Shown: one piece after another, positions 31,736 through 42,282 of the stretch
Numbering within the stretch: position 1 is the first letter of the stretch
Layout: every line of letters starts with the position of its first letter
Assembly (NCBI GenBank): GCA_018105865.1
Contig: CM030852.1
Location: 7,576,034 to 7,640,033 of the forward strand
Direction of reading: 5' to 3'
Source: Metaphire vulgaris
Taxonomy: Eukaryota > Annelida > Clitellata > Crassiclitellata > Megascolecidae
DNA length: 64,000 nucleotides
Program-made: the position numbers and the translations under genes
Notes under the pieces: model-generated
What the model saw: only the letters and a program-made list of their open reading frames with translations
Told to the model about the DNA's origin: nothing
The model's database searches: none

Positions 31736-32992
31736 CTTTAGTGCTTTTGCCTGTCAAGCACCACAGGTAGAGGTAATTGGGTAAGGAGGGAAAGGAAATA
31801 GGTGAAAGGAGTTTTAGTGGATAGAGCTGCGGTCTGTTGACATAGCATCTGTTTGATCCAGATTAACCTCACCTCCACGTTGCCCAAACCTGGAATTTTT
31901 GGCAAAAAATCTTATAACCCATTGGCAATATGCGCGAAAATATGGTAGGCACAATATAAAGTACCTGCAAATTTTATTTATGTTGCGACCAGTGTTGGGT
32001 AGTAACAAATTACAAGTAACAAAAATTACTGTAACAATTACTTTTTTGAGTAACAAGTAACGGGATTGTTACATTTTAAATCTTGTAACAAAGTAACAGT
32101 AATAGTTACTTTTTTGAAGTAACAGTAACAGATTTTGTACTAATTACTTTATTGTTACTTTTTGAAGTTGTCGCCTATATGGTTCTAAATTCTAATGGAC
32201 TGCAATTCAATTTGCTAACTTCAATGCATTACGTACTTAATTGGTTTGATCCAATGCATGTGGAAAACGCAACCATGCACTGTGGTGCTTGCATTGACGT
32301 CTATTAATAGATGCCAATGAATGCTTGCCTAAACTATTTACAGAGTAAAGTTCAGAAAACGCACCTGCGTACTACCTCAGATTTCGCTTGTGTTTCCTGT
32401 TAATTTTTTTATAGATGAAATAGTTGAAAAGTGTAGCATTATGGCTAGTTTAAGTAGATATGAGATATAAGCAGTGTTGTGCGTTACTGCAACACGTTAC
32501 TGTAATTAATTACTTTTTAAAAGTAGTTAATTACTGTAACTAATTACTTTTTTGGAAAAGTAACACGTTACAGTAACGGATTACTTTTAAGGGATAACGG
32601 TAACACAAAGTAATGCTAATAAAAGCGTTACTATTATTATTATTATTATTAAACGACAAGATTAACGTGACATAATGTCTAACGACTGCAAGGGCACGTA
32701 ACAATAAAAATATGAAACAGAAATAAAAATAAATTACTTCAATACCGACGGACAACGCACGCAGACACCATATACAATTTTTCATAGTCGCTTTACAAAT
32801 TATATAGCTAGATTTGATATTAATTACCGTCACTTTGGCACTTGGCCAAGGTTGGCCAGTCTAGCTATTTTTATAAGCTCTACTATGTCTATGAATGGCT
32901 CAGATTCATAGAGGTCATTCATAGAATTTACAATGGCTGCCTCGTCCTTGTCGTGGTCCTTGGAGGGTCGGTCCTCGTCCTTGTCCTTCGGG

Positions 32993-34224
32993 CAGTGTGA
33001 TTCCAGTTGCTCATTATATTTCAGTTCCAGTTTCAGTTCCGTTTTGCAAAACTATTTTTCAGTTTCCGTTTCAGTTTCAGTTTTGTATATTTTTCAGTTT
33101 CAGTTTCAGTTGCAGGTATTTTTCAGTTCCAGTTTTTAGTCGTTCTAATAAAAACGCAGACATAGGATGAAAGCCGTACATTTAAATACTGTAGCAACAA
33201 TAGCATTACAGCACAGCGTTTATTTGACATTTCATATTCCTTTTTATTCAACTGGTTATAAGGGCACACAGCCTGAAAGTCTCTACATTACACATGTGAA
33301 GTTTAAAGTTAGTAGAAACAAAGTTATTTGTGAATGGGTTAATTTCTAACAGAGCATCATACCAGTTACATACATAACTTAAGTAAATAAATTGCTTACA
33401 TTAATCATTCATTTTCTTTTGGCTTCTTTCTGGCGATACTCAGCAAATGCAGCATTGTGACATCTCTCTAGATGACTTTTAACATTTGTTGAATTGCTGC
33501 TCGCAATTAACTTTCCACAGGGCGAGTTGTTAGACAGTAACAAGACATTTACTTTTGTCGGCAATCTTATCATACTGAAAATATTCCCAAATCACACTCT
33601 CTTTTTGACGGCCACTGGTTACCTTAAAGCTCATTGTTAAAATGTTACTATAATATTTGATTAGTTGGCCTATACAACTGTCACGTCAATGCGCAGGAAA
33701 CTAGACCGTCACCAGCGACAAACAAAACAATACAATAAAGTTGGAACTTGCATCGAGTCCCGATCTCTGCTAAAGTAGGTCAATCAGCAAAGCAGCTTGT
33801 ACTCCGTGCAGGCCTTAGGCTACAGGCTTGGTAGACTAATACCGTCAATTAAGGGGCCAAATAACTACTGTCACTGCCGGGGACGTGACGTCCTGTTGCC
33901 CAGGCCGGCAATCGGTCGAGCGAGCAGTAAACAACTGGACTATTGAGTACTGACTTACCGTCACTTACGTGTGGACAATAGATCAATAGCCAGCCTGTCA
34001 TGCACACAGCTGCACTGAAGTTCGCATACCATATTCAGATTACTGAAACTGAAACGATACTGATATGACTCGATTTTTCAGTTTCAGTTGCTTATTTTCC
34101 AATTTCAGTTTTAGTTGCAGTTTTGCGTATTTTCCAGTTCCAGTTCCAGTTCCCGTTAACGGATTTATTATTTATCAGTTAATGGATATTTCAGTTTCAG
34201 TTTCAGTTAACGGGAATCACACTG
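32993..34224 (-). mobile_element. Inner hAT element of the nest, with BED-finger remnant
   Basis: The termini are CAGTGTGATTCC and, in reverse, CAGTGTGATTCCCGTTAA; perfect target duplication CCTTCGGG (32985-32992, 34225-34232). Both subterminal regions consist of tttcagtttcagtt repeats (33010-33140 and 34070-34205). The interior has a minus-strand BED-type zinc finger remnant at 33415-33540. Confidence 0.96.
33410..33545 (-). pseudogene. BED zinc finger remnant of a hAT transposase
   Basis: The minus strand reads CGKLIASSNSTNVKSHLERC, then HNAAFAEYRQKEAKRK. The spacing C..., SSNSTN..SHL..CH is the second half of a BED finger, the N-terminal DNA-binding module of many hAT transposases; the frame ends soon after. 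Probably the sole remains of the inner element's transposase. Confidence 0.75.
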
Positions 34225-34817
34225 CCTTCGGGGGTATGTCCTTCTCTTTATCCTCGTCCTTGGCTTGTCACTCCTTGTTAACATCACTGGTATATGGCCT
34301 ATAAATTTTATTGAAATCACTACACACGCGGCCGAGATATTAAATGTTAAACATCGGTCCACCTTTTACTTTTACACTCTGTAGACTCCTGTGAAACGAT
34401 CAGTCTATATCAATAACAGAACAGTGACTGAATATTGAGTAAATCTAAATATTTTCTGTTATGAATGTACTTTGGTGTTTTTAAATCCATTTTATGTAAG
34501 ATTTTGTTGGTACAATGTTTTTTCCATCCATTATAGATGCAATGAAGCCATCAGCCATAACTATGCTGTGTTTATTTGAAGTAATCCTTAAAAGTAGTTA
34601 ATTACTTTGATGAAGTAATAGTAATCTGTAATAGATTACTTTTGTGATGTGAGTAATTAATTACTGTAATAGATTATTTTTGATGCTAAGTAATCAGTAA
34701 CTAACTACTTTTGAAAAGTAACGGCACAACACTGGATATAAGTCATATGACATTGACATGTTATGTTAACTACAGTATGTACTGCTGGTGTAGCCTTTTA
34801 GCTGTATAAACTAAAAC

Positions 34818-34981
34818 CAGTGGCAGCTCTAGGATTTGGCAAGTGGGGGGACTGTTGGGGTGGCAACTTCTAATCATGGGGGCCAACCATTTGTTGTTTA
34901 ATGTATGTAGCATTAAGTATAGGGTCCCAACAGGAGGGGCACTGGGGGGCCAGGCACTCAATAGTGGTGGAGCCGCCACTG
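34818..34981. mobile_element. hAT MITE (CAGTGGCGGCTC), copy 2
   Basis: 164 bp, opposite orientation to 28803-28981; termini CAGTGGCAGCTCTAGGA and, in reverse, CAGTGGCGGCTCCACC; perfect target duplication ACTAAAAC (34810-34817, 34982-34989). It lies inside the outer hAT of the nest but outside the middle one, so it is younger than the outer element. Confidence 0.95.
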
Positions 34982-35312
34982 ACTAAAACTGTTGTTGTTA
35001 TTATTTCATATTGACTTTGGAATATAATTTCAATTAATTTGATTAATATCATGCATGACAGCTATTTTAATATCGGAAATACAGTTCCAATAGTCATCTG
35101 TATAAACTGTGTAAATTGTTTGTGGTATCAATTTATAACGAACATAGTCTGTTGTAACAAAAAAGTACTTTTGTTACTTTTATGGCTGTAACAGTAACAG
35201 TAACATGTTACATTTGAAATTTTGTAACAAGTAACAGTAACAAATTACATTTTAGACCAAGGAACAAGTAACAGTAACTAATTACTTTGCAAAAGTAACA
35301 TACCCAACACTG

Positions 35313-35659
35313 GTTGTGACTCGATTTTGTTAATTGAACTCATAGAAATTTATATGAAAGACGCTATATCAATCGGTGCTGTATCATTGAAGTGAAAAGG
35401 ATATTAGCACCAGGTGTCTTATGATCATATCCCAAAATTTTCTGTCATTTGAACAATGTACTCCTGTATGTCTGAAACGATGCATTTTGATAATAAAACT
35501 CTAGCAATATGATTTTTTCAAAGTATTTGTATTGGATGTTTCTAGTCTTTTTAACAATATAAAGACTAAGAATCTGTCATAATTAAACAACAATGATGAG
35601 TTATTTGACACACATGCTGATTTCTGGTGAATGCATTAGCGTGAATGCAATTCTGTCGA
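35313..35659. other. Intronic sequence, nothing recognised
   Basis: Right flank of the nested hAT block. No repeat or coding signal seen. Confidence 0.4.
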
Positions 35660-35832
35660 TAACTAACTGACTCACTGCCCTTTGGATGTTGACTATTGCC
35701 TGGCTGATAATATACCTTCCCCATAGCTAGTTTAAGACAGGCTGAGCGCCTAAGAATAAGCAGCTACTGTTGTGCTGCTTTCCAAGGCGCTATAGAAATC
35801 CACGAGATTTTACTTTACTTACTTACTTACTA
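35660..35832 (+). mobile_element. LINE 3' UTR, ACTT-tailed family, copy 2
   Basis: Almost identical to 3755-3912: gccctttggatgttgac, gctgataatataccttcccc, tgtgctgctttccaaggcgc and tttacttacttacttac. It consists only of the last 170 bp, a typical severe 5' truncation. Confidence 0.92.
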
Positions 35833-36841
35833 ATGGTCAGGAGCATGTTAAACATATATTTTAATGCAAAGCAATGAGAAATGTGCATAGCAACCCATCC
35901 ATTTCTACTTTAGAGGCACTCCTGGTTTTATAGACTCCTGGTTTTATAGTTGACTGAAAATGACAGAGGTAATGAGACAAGCTTGTGCAATGAACTGAGG
36001 GTGGGAGTAAGAAGTGAGCACACCACAAGTAGTTTGAGACAATGCGTTGCAGAGAGAGGGCCCAGCTACTCTGAATGACTGATGCTTTGATAGAGCAAAG
36101 CAGCTGATATAGAATAGCGGAAAAAGGCAGCAAAAAAGTTCCATGATGTAAGAAAGAGCCTCTACTCAACGTGGGTTAGACATTAAAAGCCAATGGTGGG
36201 ATAATAGCATAAAATCTGAAATTTTGGAATAGCAAGGAGCTTTAGCCACAAGAGGAGCAAATACCATTTTGCACATATTGCAGAGTAGAAAGCAGGCTTT
36301 TGGGAAGACCAAAGTAAAGTGCATTGCAGTAGTCTAAATTATTGGCAACAAAGGAATGGACCAACGATTTGGCTGCAGATGTGGAAAGGGAAGGAGTGAA
36401 TGACTAATTTGTCTAAGTTGGTAGAAGCAGGAATGTGATAGGTGAGCAATATGTCTTTGAAGGAAAGTCATTATCAACATAAATGCCAAGGTATAATTCA
36501 GTTTGAGAATGCTAGATTAAGAAACAGACTTCAGAGAAGCAACTTTAGACTGCAGAAGTTTAGTGCCAAGCCATGTAAGTTAAGTTTTGTCAAGGTTCAA
36601 TCTGAGTCAGTCTGAGAATATTCAATCCCAAAGAGTGGGAATTAGATTGCCAACCGATTGATTGAGTGCAGTTTGAGAAGAATAAGGAATTATAGTTGAA
36701 AGTCAGCCGCGTAAAAATGAACAGCAATGCCAAACGAGCTGTATAGAGAACAAAGATATGAGCATTATAGGGTATAAGGAACAGGAAACCAAGTACTGAT
36801 CCTAGGGGAACATCAAAGAAAAAAGGTAAAGGTATACTTCA

Positions 36842-38564
36842 CAAAGAGAACATTCACGATAAAATAAGAGAGTTGGCAGGAAAGAAAAACAGAGGAACGG
36901 GCACCAACTGCATAAAAAACAAAGAGGGAAAAATGCTGACAGAGGAAGAAGAAATCAGAGGAAGATGGGAAGAATACATAAAAGAACTCTACGAAGATGA
37001 GGAAAGAATACTATTACCAATAATAAAAAATGAAACAGAAGGCCCCAAGATTATACAAGATGAAGTAAGAGCCGCGTTAAAAGACATGAAAAAGAAGAAG
37101 GCGGCGGGAAAGGACAAGATAGTAAGTGAAATGATTCTTGCGGCGGGGGAAGAAGGACAGAAAAGAACTACAGAAATGATAAATACAATTTATGAAACGG
37201 CTACAATACCTGAAGACCTTGGAAAATCAATAATAATACCAATACCAAAGAAACAAAATGCAACTGAGTGCGAAGCATTCCGAACCATCAGCCTAATAAG
37301 CCATTTTGAAAAGCTATTACTAAAAATACTGCTCAAAAGGACGAAGAATAAAATCAGACACAAAGCATCAGAACAGCAATATGGCTTTAAGGAAAATTGT
37401 GGGTGCAGAAACGCAATATACATTCTAAGAAGAATCAGTGAGAGATGCATAGAAATGCAGAAGGATGTATATATCTGTTTCATAGACTACGAAAAAGCTT
37501 TTGATAACGTCATGCACAAAGAGCTATTCGACTGTCTGGACAAAGCGGGATTAGATGGAAAGGACATGAAAATATTCTCGGAAATATATGGGAAACAGAC
37601 AGCAACAATCAGAATAAAAGGGAAAGAGGGAAACTGGATCAAAATACAGAAAGGAGCAAGACAAGGTTGCGGTTTATCACCAGAATTCTTCAATGCTTAT
37701 GGAGAGGAAATCATGGAAAAAATAGAGAGCAGGGAAGGAATCATAATTGGAGGGCAGAACATTAACAACCTGAGATTCGCGGATGACGCAGCATTAATGG
37801 CGTACACACAAAAGAAGCTACAGGAATTAGTGGACGAAGTAGTTAAGGAAGGCGAAAGAAAGGGTCTAAAAATAAATACAAAGAAAACATACTGCATGGT
37901 GATCTCCAAACAAAAAGATACACCAAGATGCCAACTATACATAAATGGACAACTAATAGAGCAAGTAAATGACTTCAAATATTTAGGAAGTTGGATATCC
38001 AGCAATGGGAAATGTGAAAAAGATATATCAACAAGGATTGCCATGGCAAAATCAGCATTTGTGGAACTAAAACACATCTTAACAAATAGGAGAATATCAA
38101 TGGAAACAAGGATAAGGGTCTTGGAAACTTATGTATGGTTGGTATTGCTATACGGCGCAGAAACGTGGACAATTTCCAAACAGATGAAGAAAAAATTAGA
38201 GGCAGTGGAAATGTGGTTTTTAAGGAGAATGATGAAGGTTTCTTGGACAGAGAAAACATCAAACGAGAAAATTTTGGAAAAGGCAAACTCAAGAAGGAAA
38301 TTGTTAAAGACTATAAAGAAAAGACAACTAGAATTATTCGGACACATAATGAGAAAAAAAGGCCTGGAAAACTTAGTCACAACAGGTAAAGTGATGGGGA
38401 AAAGAGCAAGAGGGAGACAAAGATTGACATTCATCGAAAACCTGCTATGCGACGTGAAAGACAAAATATCAGAAGTAGAACTGCTACAAGCGACATACGA
38501 CAGAGAGGAGTGGAAGTCCATGGTCGCCAACGTTGTAAAACAAGGCACCTAAAGAAGAAGAAGA
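36842..38564 (+). mobile_element. RTE-like LINE copy with intact RT frame
   Basis: A 5'-truncated copy lacking the endonuclease, ending aaagaagaagaag. An 8-bp word ATACTTCA occurs just before (36834-36841) and just after (38565-38572) and is a plausible target duplication. It is inserted in an L2-like LINE. The same aagaag tail ends the copy at 21.2-24.5 kb. Confidence 0.85.
36873..38552 (+). CDS. Reverse transcriptase of RTE-like LINE (559 codons)
   Basis: A single uninterrupted frame. RT motifs in order by residue: DEVRAALKDMKKKKAAGKDK (about 63-82), the template-gripping start region; KQNATECEAFRTISLISH (about 125-142); DVYICFIDYEKAFDNV (motif A, Asp near 199); KGARQGCGLSPEFFNAYGEE (motif B, near 265); NNLRFADDAALM (catalytic FADD, near 306); FKYLGSWIS; LLYGAETWTIS; and a C-terminal ELFGHIMRK ... 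RGRQRLTFIENLL. It reads as a complete RT plus C-terminal domain; the N-terminal AP-endonuclease is missing by truncation, and the frame is open upstream of the first Met, so that Met is only nominal. It would copy LINE RNA at a nicked target. Intactness points to a recent insertion. It has no promoter that I can see. Confidence 0.92.
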   Translation: MAGKKNRGTGTNCIKNKEGKMLTEEEEIRGRWEEYIKELYEDEERILLPIIKNETEGPKIIQDEVRAALKDMKKKKAAGKDKIVSEMILAAGEEGQKRTTEMINTIYETATIPEDLGKSIIIPIPKKQNATECEAFRTISLISHFEKLLLKILLKRTKNKIRHKASEQQYGFKENCGCRNAIYILRRISERCIEMQKDVYICFIDYEKAFDNVMHKELFDCLDKAGLDGKDMKIFSEIYGKQTATIRIKGKEGNWIKIQKGARQGCGLSPEFFNAYGEEIMEKIESREGIIIGGQNINNLRFADDAALMAYTQKKLQELVDEVVKEGERKGLKINTKKTYCMVISKQKDTPRCQLYINGQLIEQVNDFKYLGSWISSNGKCEKDISTRIAMAKSAFVELKHILTNRRISMETRIRVLETYVWLVLLYGAETWTISKQMKKKLEAVEMWFLRRMMKVSWTEKTSNEKILEKANSRRKLLKTIKKRQLELFGHIMRKKGLENLVTTGKVMGKRARGRQRLTFIENLLCDVKDKISEVELLQATYDREEWKSMVANVVKQGT

Positions 38565-38639
38565 ATACTTCATAGGTCAACATGGGCCCATCGGTTCACT
38601 GAACATCTTCAGTTTTTCAGTTTGAGGTATGCGGTTGAA

Positions 38640-39325
38640 CAATATTATTATTGAATGCTTAATGTGCTAAATGATGTCAGCCATTTGATTGCGACGTTAT
38701 CAGCTGTGTGTAAAGTTTGTATTCCACCGTCCTCTAGCCTGGTTATAGGGCAAGAGTCAGCTAGGTGTGACATTGTTTGAATGACACCGCAGGGGCACAG
38801 GTTCAAGTCAGTTAATCCCCATTTCTGATGACAGTATTTGCAGTGTCCCTGTCCAGTTCGAAAACGGTTTAACAGACACCACAGGTGACGAGGCAGCGTG
38901 TCAAAGCCTGGTTGTTGGATAGCGGGATCTTCGACCAATTGGCAGTTGATCACCTTAGCTGACTCCCAGTCAAGTCTCCACTGCCTATCGACATCTGAGA
39001 GAACCTTGTTATGCTGCAGAGGATGGCGTGATTTCAATCGGTGATTAGGAGGGTTGGACAGGTCCTCGAACAGTGGCAGGTCCTCACGGTCTGCTATCTT
39101 CGATAGAAATCTGTCCACTGCAGCTTCCCATCGTAAGTACGGCGGTGGGATATTTGACAAAACTGGCAGCCATTGGAGCGCTGTTGGGCGCAGGGTTCCG
39201 GAGACAAGTCTCATGGCTGAGTGCAGCTGTGTGTCCACCACCTTTGTGTGCGATGAGCGATACCAGGCGGGACAGCAGTATTCCGCGGCTGAATAGCAGA
39301 GTGAAAGTGCAGACTGTCTCAGAGT
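38640..39325 (-). mobile_element. LINE pol C-terminus with Cys/His knuckle
   Basis: An open minus-strand frame at 39241-38648 of 197 codons: VDTQLHSAMRLVSGTLRPTA, LQWLPVLSNIPPPYLRWEAA, and near the end CLLNRFRTGQGHCKYCHQKW, NLCPCGVIQTMSHLADSCP. The RTGQG..C..C..KWG....CPCG..QTM.H....CP knuckle is typical of the C-terminus of some jockey-like animal non-LTR polymerases. The RT core is absent (5' truncation). The tail side ends in aatattatt. Confidence 0.85.
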
Positions 39326-39344
39326 AGCAGCGTTTGCTTGTTTA

Positions 39345-39470
39345 AGGAACAGTGGTGGTGGAACAATGGCTAGAGCACAGGTCTGCCAATCTTAAGGTTC
39401 ATAGTTCAACTCCCGGTCGCTGCAGAAACTTTTCGGTTGTTTCTGCCACAAGCATCCCAATTTGAATGGG
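39345..39470 (+). mobile_element. tRNA-derived SINE or tRNA pseudogene
   Basis: An A-box-like tggctagagcacagg (39367-39381) and a B-box-like agttcaactcc (39404-39415) are spaced as in a tRNA gene, followed by about 60 bp of non-tRNA sequence. No clear cloverleaf with paired acceptor arms could be drawn, so it is not a working tRNA gene. It sits between two LINE fragments. Confidence 0.6.
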
Positions 39471-39690
39471 AGTGCTCCTAACAATCATTTGAGAATGGCT
39501 GGAAAGACAAAACATAAACCTTTGAAGTGCTTGACCTGAGATCCAAAATGAGAATCTGAGCTGTGCAACATGTCATGATCAACTGCATCAAAGACACTTT
39601 ACACATCAAAAGAGGCAAGTAAAGCCAGTTGTGACAGGTCAGTGGCAGAGTATATAAACATCAGTGAATATTCTAGACATAACTGTTTAA

Positions 39691-40042
39691 ATGCTCTGTT
39701 TAATTACATACTTATAACATCTTCCTGTTATTATTGTTATTATGTCAAATTATAAAAACTACTACTGAATGTCACCCATTTTTAGCTTGTATATTATTCT
39801 TGAAAATGTTATTAACAAGAACCTTGAAGAATCCTAAGTTAGGTTAACTGCAACTTGATTATTTGCAGCATAATTCATTAAACAAACAAAATGAAAACAA
39901 ATTTTACTATATTTTGAATATAAGAGGCTTCATTAGTCATATCTACCACAAGCATAGTCTTGTGCCATGTTTACATATGATGATGATTGATGATGGTGAA
40001 GTGATGGTGGTGACGACGATGATATCCCACATTGGTACATAC
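39691..40042. other. Intronic sequence next to exon d
   Basis: AT-rich with small tgatgatga runs near 39979-40022 just downstream of the donor of POLE exon d. Nothing else seen. Confidence 0.4.
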
Positions 40043-40149
40043 AAAGTATGATGATACAAGAAGAGATATTTAATGGTTCCTGCTTCTAGGTATTCATACT
40101 GAGCTAAAGTTCTGAATTCCAACTGATCGAGATCGTAAGTGTCCAAATC
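40043..40149 (-). CDS. POLE: DNA polymerase epsilon catalytic subunit, exon d
   Basis: This 107-nt exon has acceptor attatgttttataaacag ending at 40150 and donor CATACTTT|gtatgt. It starts in phase 0 (DLDTYDLDQLEFRTLAQYEY, LEAGTIKYLFLYHHT) and ends with two bases of a Leu codon completed by exon 26852-26980. L.H/QLE.R.LAQ..YLE.G.I....LYHH matches vertebrate POLE. A pogo-like element begins only 75 bp upstream of its acceptor, so the branch point and polypyrimidine tract must lie within those 75 bp. Confidence 0.94.
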
Positions 40150-40223
40150 CTGTTTATAAAACATAATAGCATAATAAGTTTTAAGAACATAATTAGTTTT
40201 AGATACATAATTTAATTGACCTA

Positions 40224-41085
40224 CAGCAATACCTTTTTAGCTCGCCCCTCTTTAGGTTGCCAAACTCCCCCCACGCCATTGATGGGTCAAGAACGGATTT
40301 CCACTCATGTAAAATACCTCGTTAAGTTGCCAAACTCGCTGCTCGCCCTCTCCACAACTTTCAGAATTCCAAGCCTATGTATTTTTACCTCTTTAGCTCA
40401 CCATTGCAACTTTGGTTACCTGTCTGACCGCTTAGGCCAAGCTCACGACCTACTGTTTACACAATTAATGACCCTCCCCTATGAATACATCTGTGTTGTT
40501 AATCAGCTATTAATCTGTCAGCTAATGACTGGCGAAGAGATTGTGGTAAAGGTATGCACAGGGCGAAGGACAAGGATCTGACCCCACTCCGTGACAGTCA
40601 ACCCCGCTCCCGCCAACCTCACCCACCCTGCGACGGCCAAACCCGCTCCAGCGGCTTTTGTCTCCAACCCCGCCCGTCCCCCTGTCCCCGTGGCAGCAGA
40701 CAATGGATCAGTTTTCAGAACTTTTCACCTGTATATGCTGCTGTATTACATCAGCAGCAGGTACTTTGGTATGCATTAATTATCAACATTACGAAACACC
40801 GACGCAGCCTACTAGCTTAGAGACATTCCCTTTACAAGTTTACAACTTATCGTGGCCGACCTGCTGTCTATACGTGAAACGAAATGTAGCAACATGTCAT
40901 TTGTTCATGAGCTGACCCATCCCTACTGGTATTCATGGGGCATCAAAAATTCTCATCCCCGCCCCCCGTGGGAGGCTAATCTACCGTAGTTTCAGTAGAG
41001 AGCATTGTATTCATTAAGCATCCAATTCGCCTCTCGCCAAAGTTTGATCTCGGACAAATGGTGGTGAGCTAAAGAGGTTTTACTG
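40224..41085. mobile_element. pogo-like element (TTTAGCTC TIRs)
   Basis: Left end CAGCAATACCTTTTTAGCTC and right end, in reverse, CAGTAAAACCTCTTTAGCTC, both followed inward by rCC; flanked by TA on both sides. 862 bp with no transposase. The interior has a C-rich block at 40600-40690 unlike its AT-rich surroundings. Confidence 0.75.
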
Positions 41086-41104
41086 TATATATGGCTCTGT
41101 ACGA

Positions 41105-41150
41105 TTGGTTCCCATCAGAAGGAAGTTAAGCAACATTGAGTTTTAGTGCA
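41105..41150 (+). ncRNA. 5S rRNA-like fragment (decayed)
   Basis: The words cagaagg.aagttaagcaac and attgagt resemble the internal control region of animal 5S rRNA. About 40 bp only; probably a scrap of a 5S-derived SINE like that at 42.28 kb. Confidence 0.4.
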
Positions 41151-41216
41151 GGGGGCAACCAAACAAAACTTCTAGTCAGTTTTAAAGTACATCCATGCTA
41201 AAGAGAAACAGTATAT

Positions 41217-41217
41217 C

Positions 41218-41277
<60 letters not shown>
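41217..41277. repeat. (AAT)n microsatellite
   Basis: About 20 uninterrupted taa units. Probably a LINE tail whose body is lost or unrecognised. Confidence 0.98.
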
Positions 41278-42270
41278 TCTTTTTGCCAGACCTGAAAATA
41301 CAGGGCTTTATAAGCAAAATTTAGGTTTTTAGGTTTTCTAGGTTTTAATTTACAGCATGTCAACAGCCATTAACTTTCTCTATTTCTTGCCATATAAGTG
41401 TTCTGCTGTCTGCAGAGAGTAAAAACTTTAATAAAAATATTCATTAACGATGAATTTCTCATTTTTCAACTCAAAAACCAAAACCTAAAAAATTGAATAT
41501 TTGACGTTTTCCTGTCATTTAGGTTTTTGAAAAAAATCCTAAAAATCAAAGTTTAAAAAATTTAATTTGTGTCTGTCTCTGCCTCTGTCTTTGTCTCTGT
41601 GAGAAACGCCTTCACTAAGTCTCTCGCAACTTTTGTATATCATCTGGCGACCATTTTGCAAGATGACATTCAGCATACAAAGAGTTTTGACTTTTGGAGT
41701 AAGACGAAAAGTAGACAAAGCGATGAAGACACATTCACGCCAACTAAATAGGAATGAAAACAGAAAGCTGCAACCACTCTGATGGAAGACACTCTTGAAA
41801 GCAGAAACTAAGACTTTGTTTGACATCAGAGAAAGAAGAAAGGAAACAGACAAAGGCTTCTTCCTTCATTTGCATAAAAAGTAGACACTGAAGTAGAAAC
41901 AACAAACAAAAGAAGAATGCAATGACAGAACATTCCGGATTTACAAATGTTCAAAGATGCAGATGAAACGTATTATATTTTAAAGTCTTTTGTCAAATTT
42001 GGCAATTTTTAGGCCTCATTAAATCATAATGCATACATGTGTACAATCTCCTTATTCAGAAAACCATGACAGAATGCCAGATCAAGCAATAACTTTTCTA
42101 ATACATACCTTAATATTCAATATTATGCAAAATAGTTGGAAATATAACACCAGAAACTTAAGCAAATTAGTTTGCTCATACGTTGTTGCTATATTTTACA
42201 ACATGCCATTTCAGTTCAATGATTCTTTTAATTTTTTCCACAATTTTTAACTCGTTTTAGCTTGTATTGC
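41278..42270. other. Unassigned intron
   Basis: Contains repeated ttaggtttt / cctaaaaa words at 41325-41550 and a tctgtctctgcctctg run at 41567-41605. No coding similarity or matched termini found. Frames up to 104 codons here look like chance. Confidence 0.4.
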
Positions 42271-42282
42271 CTATTTGGCATT

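Larger units (their letters stand above)
32472..34734. mobile_element. Middle hAT element of the nest
   Basis: The termini are CAGTGTTGTGCGTTACTG and, in reverse, CAGTGTTGTGCCGTTACT; perfect target duplication GATATAAG (32464-32471, 34735-34742). The subterminal sequence is rich in aattacttttt.agtaa. On the minus strand near 32900-32840 a short piece reads YESEPFIDIVELIKIARL, possibly from a former transposase. Confidence 0.95.
31990..35312. mobile_element. Outer hAT element of a three-level nest
   Basis: The termini are CAGTGTTGGGTA.GTAACA on the left and, in reverse, CAGTGTTGGGTATGTTAC on the right, with long subterminal runs of taacaagtaacagtaac. The target duplications gttgcgac (31982-31989) and gttgtgac (35313-35320) agree at 7 of 8. 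After removing the inner elements, about 0.9 kb remains; no transposase is readable in that part. Confidence 0.92.
35862..39690 (-). mobile_element. L2-like LINE, split by later insertions
   Basis: The 5' coding part is at 39690-39470: SVFDAVDHDMLHSSD (motif A) and WISGQALQ.F. The 3' part is at 36841-35862: FDVPLGSVLG (motif B), LVHSFVANNLDYCNALYFGL and PKSLLSTLQYVQN, then the UTR with gaggcactcctgg and aagaagtgag. The block 36842-39470 between them is made of an RTE-like copy, another LINE fragment and a SINE. Same family as 26.2 and 47.2 kb. Confidence 0.8.

Noticed and set aside
39345..39420. Functional tRNA gene
   Set aside because: Acceptor stem does not pair and no clear anticodon loop could be drawn.
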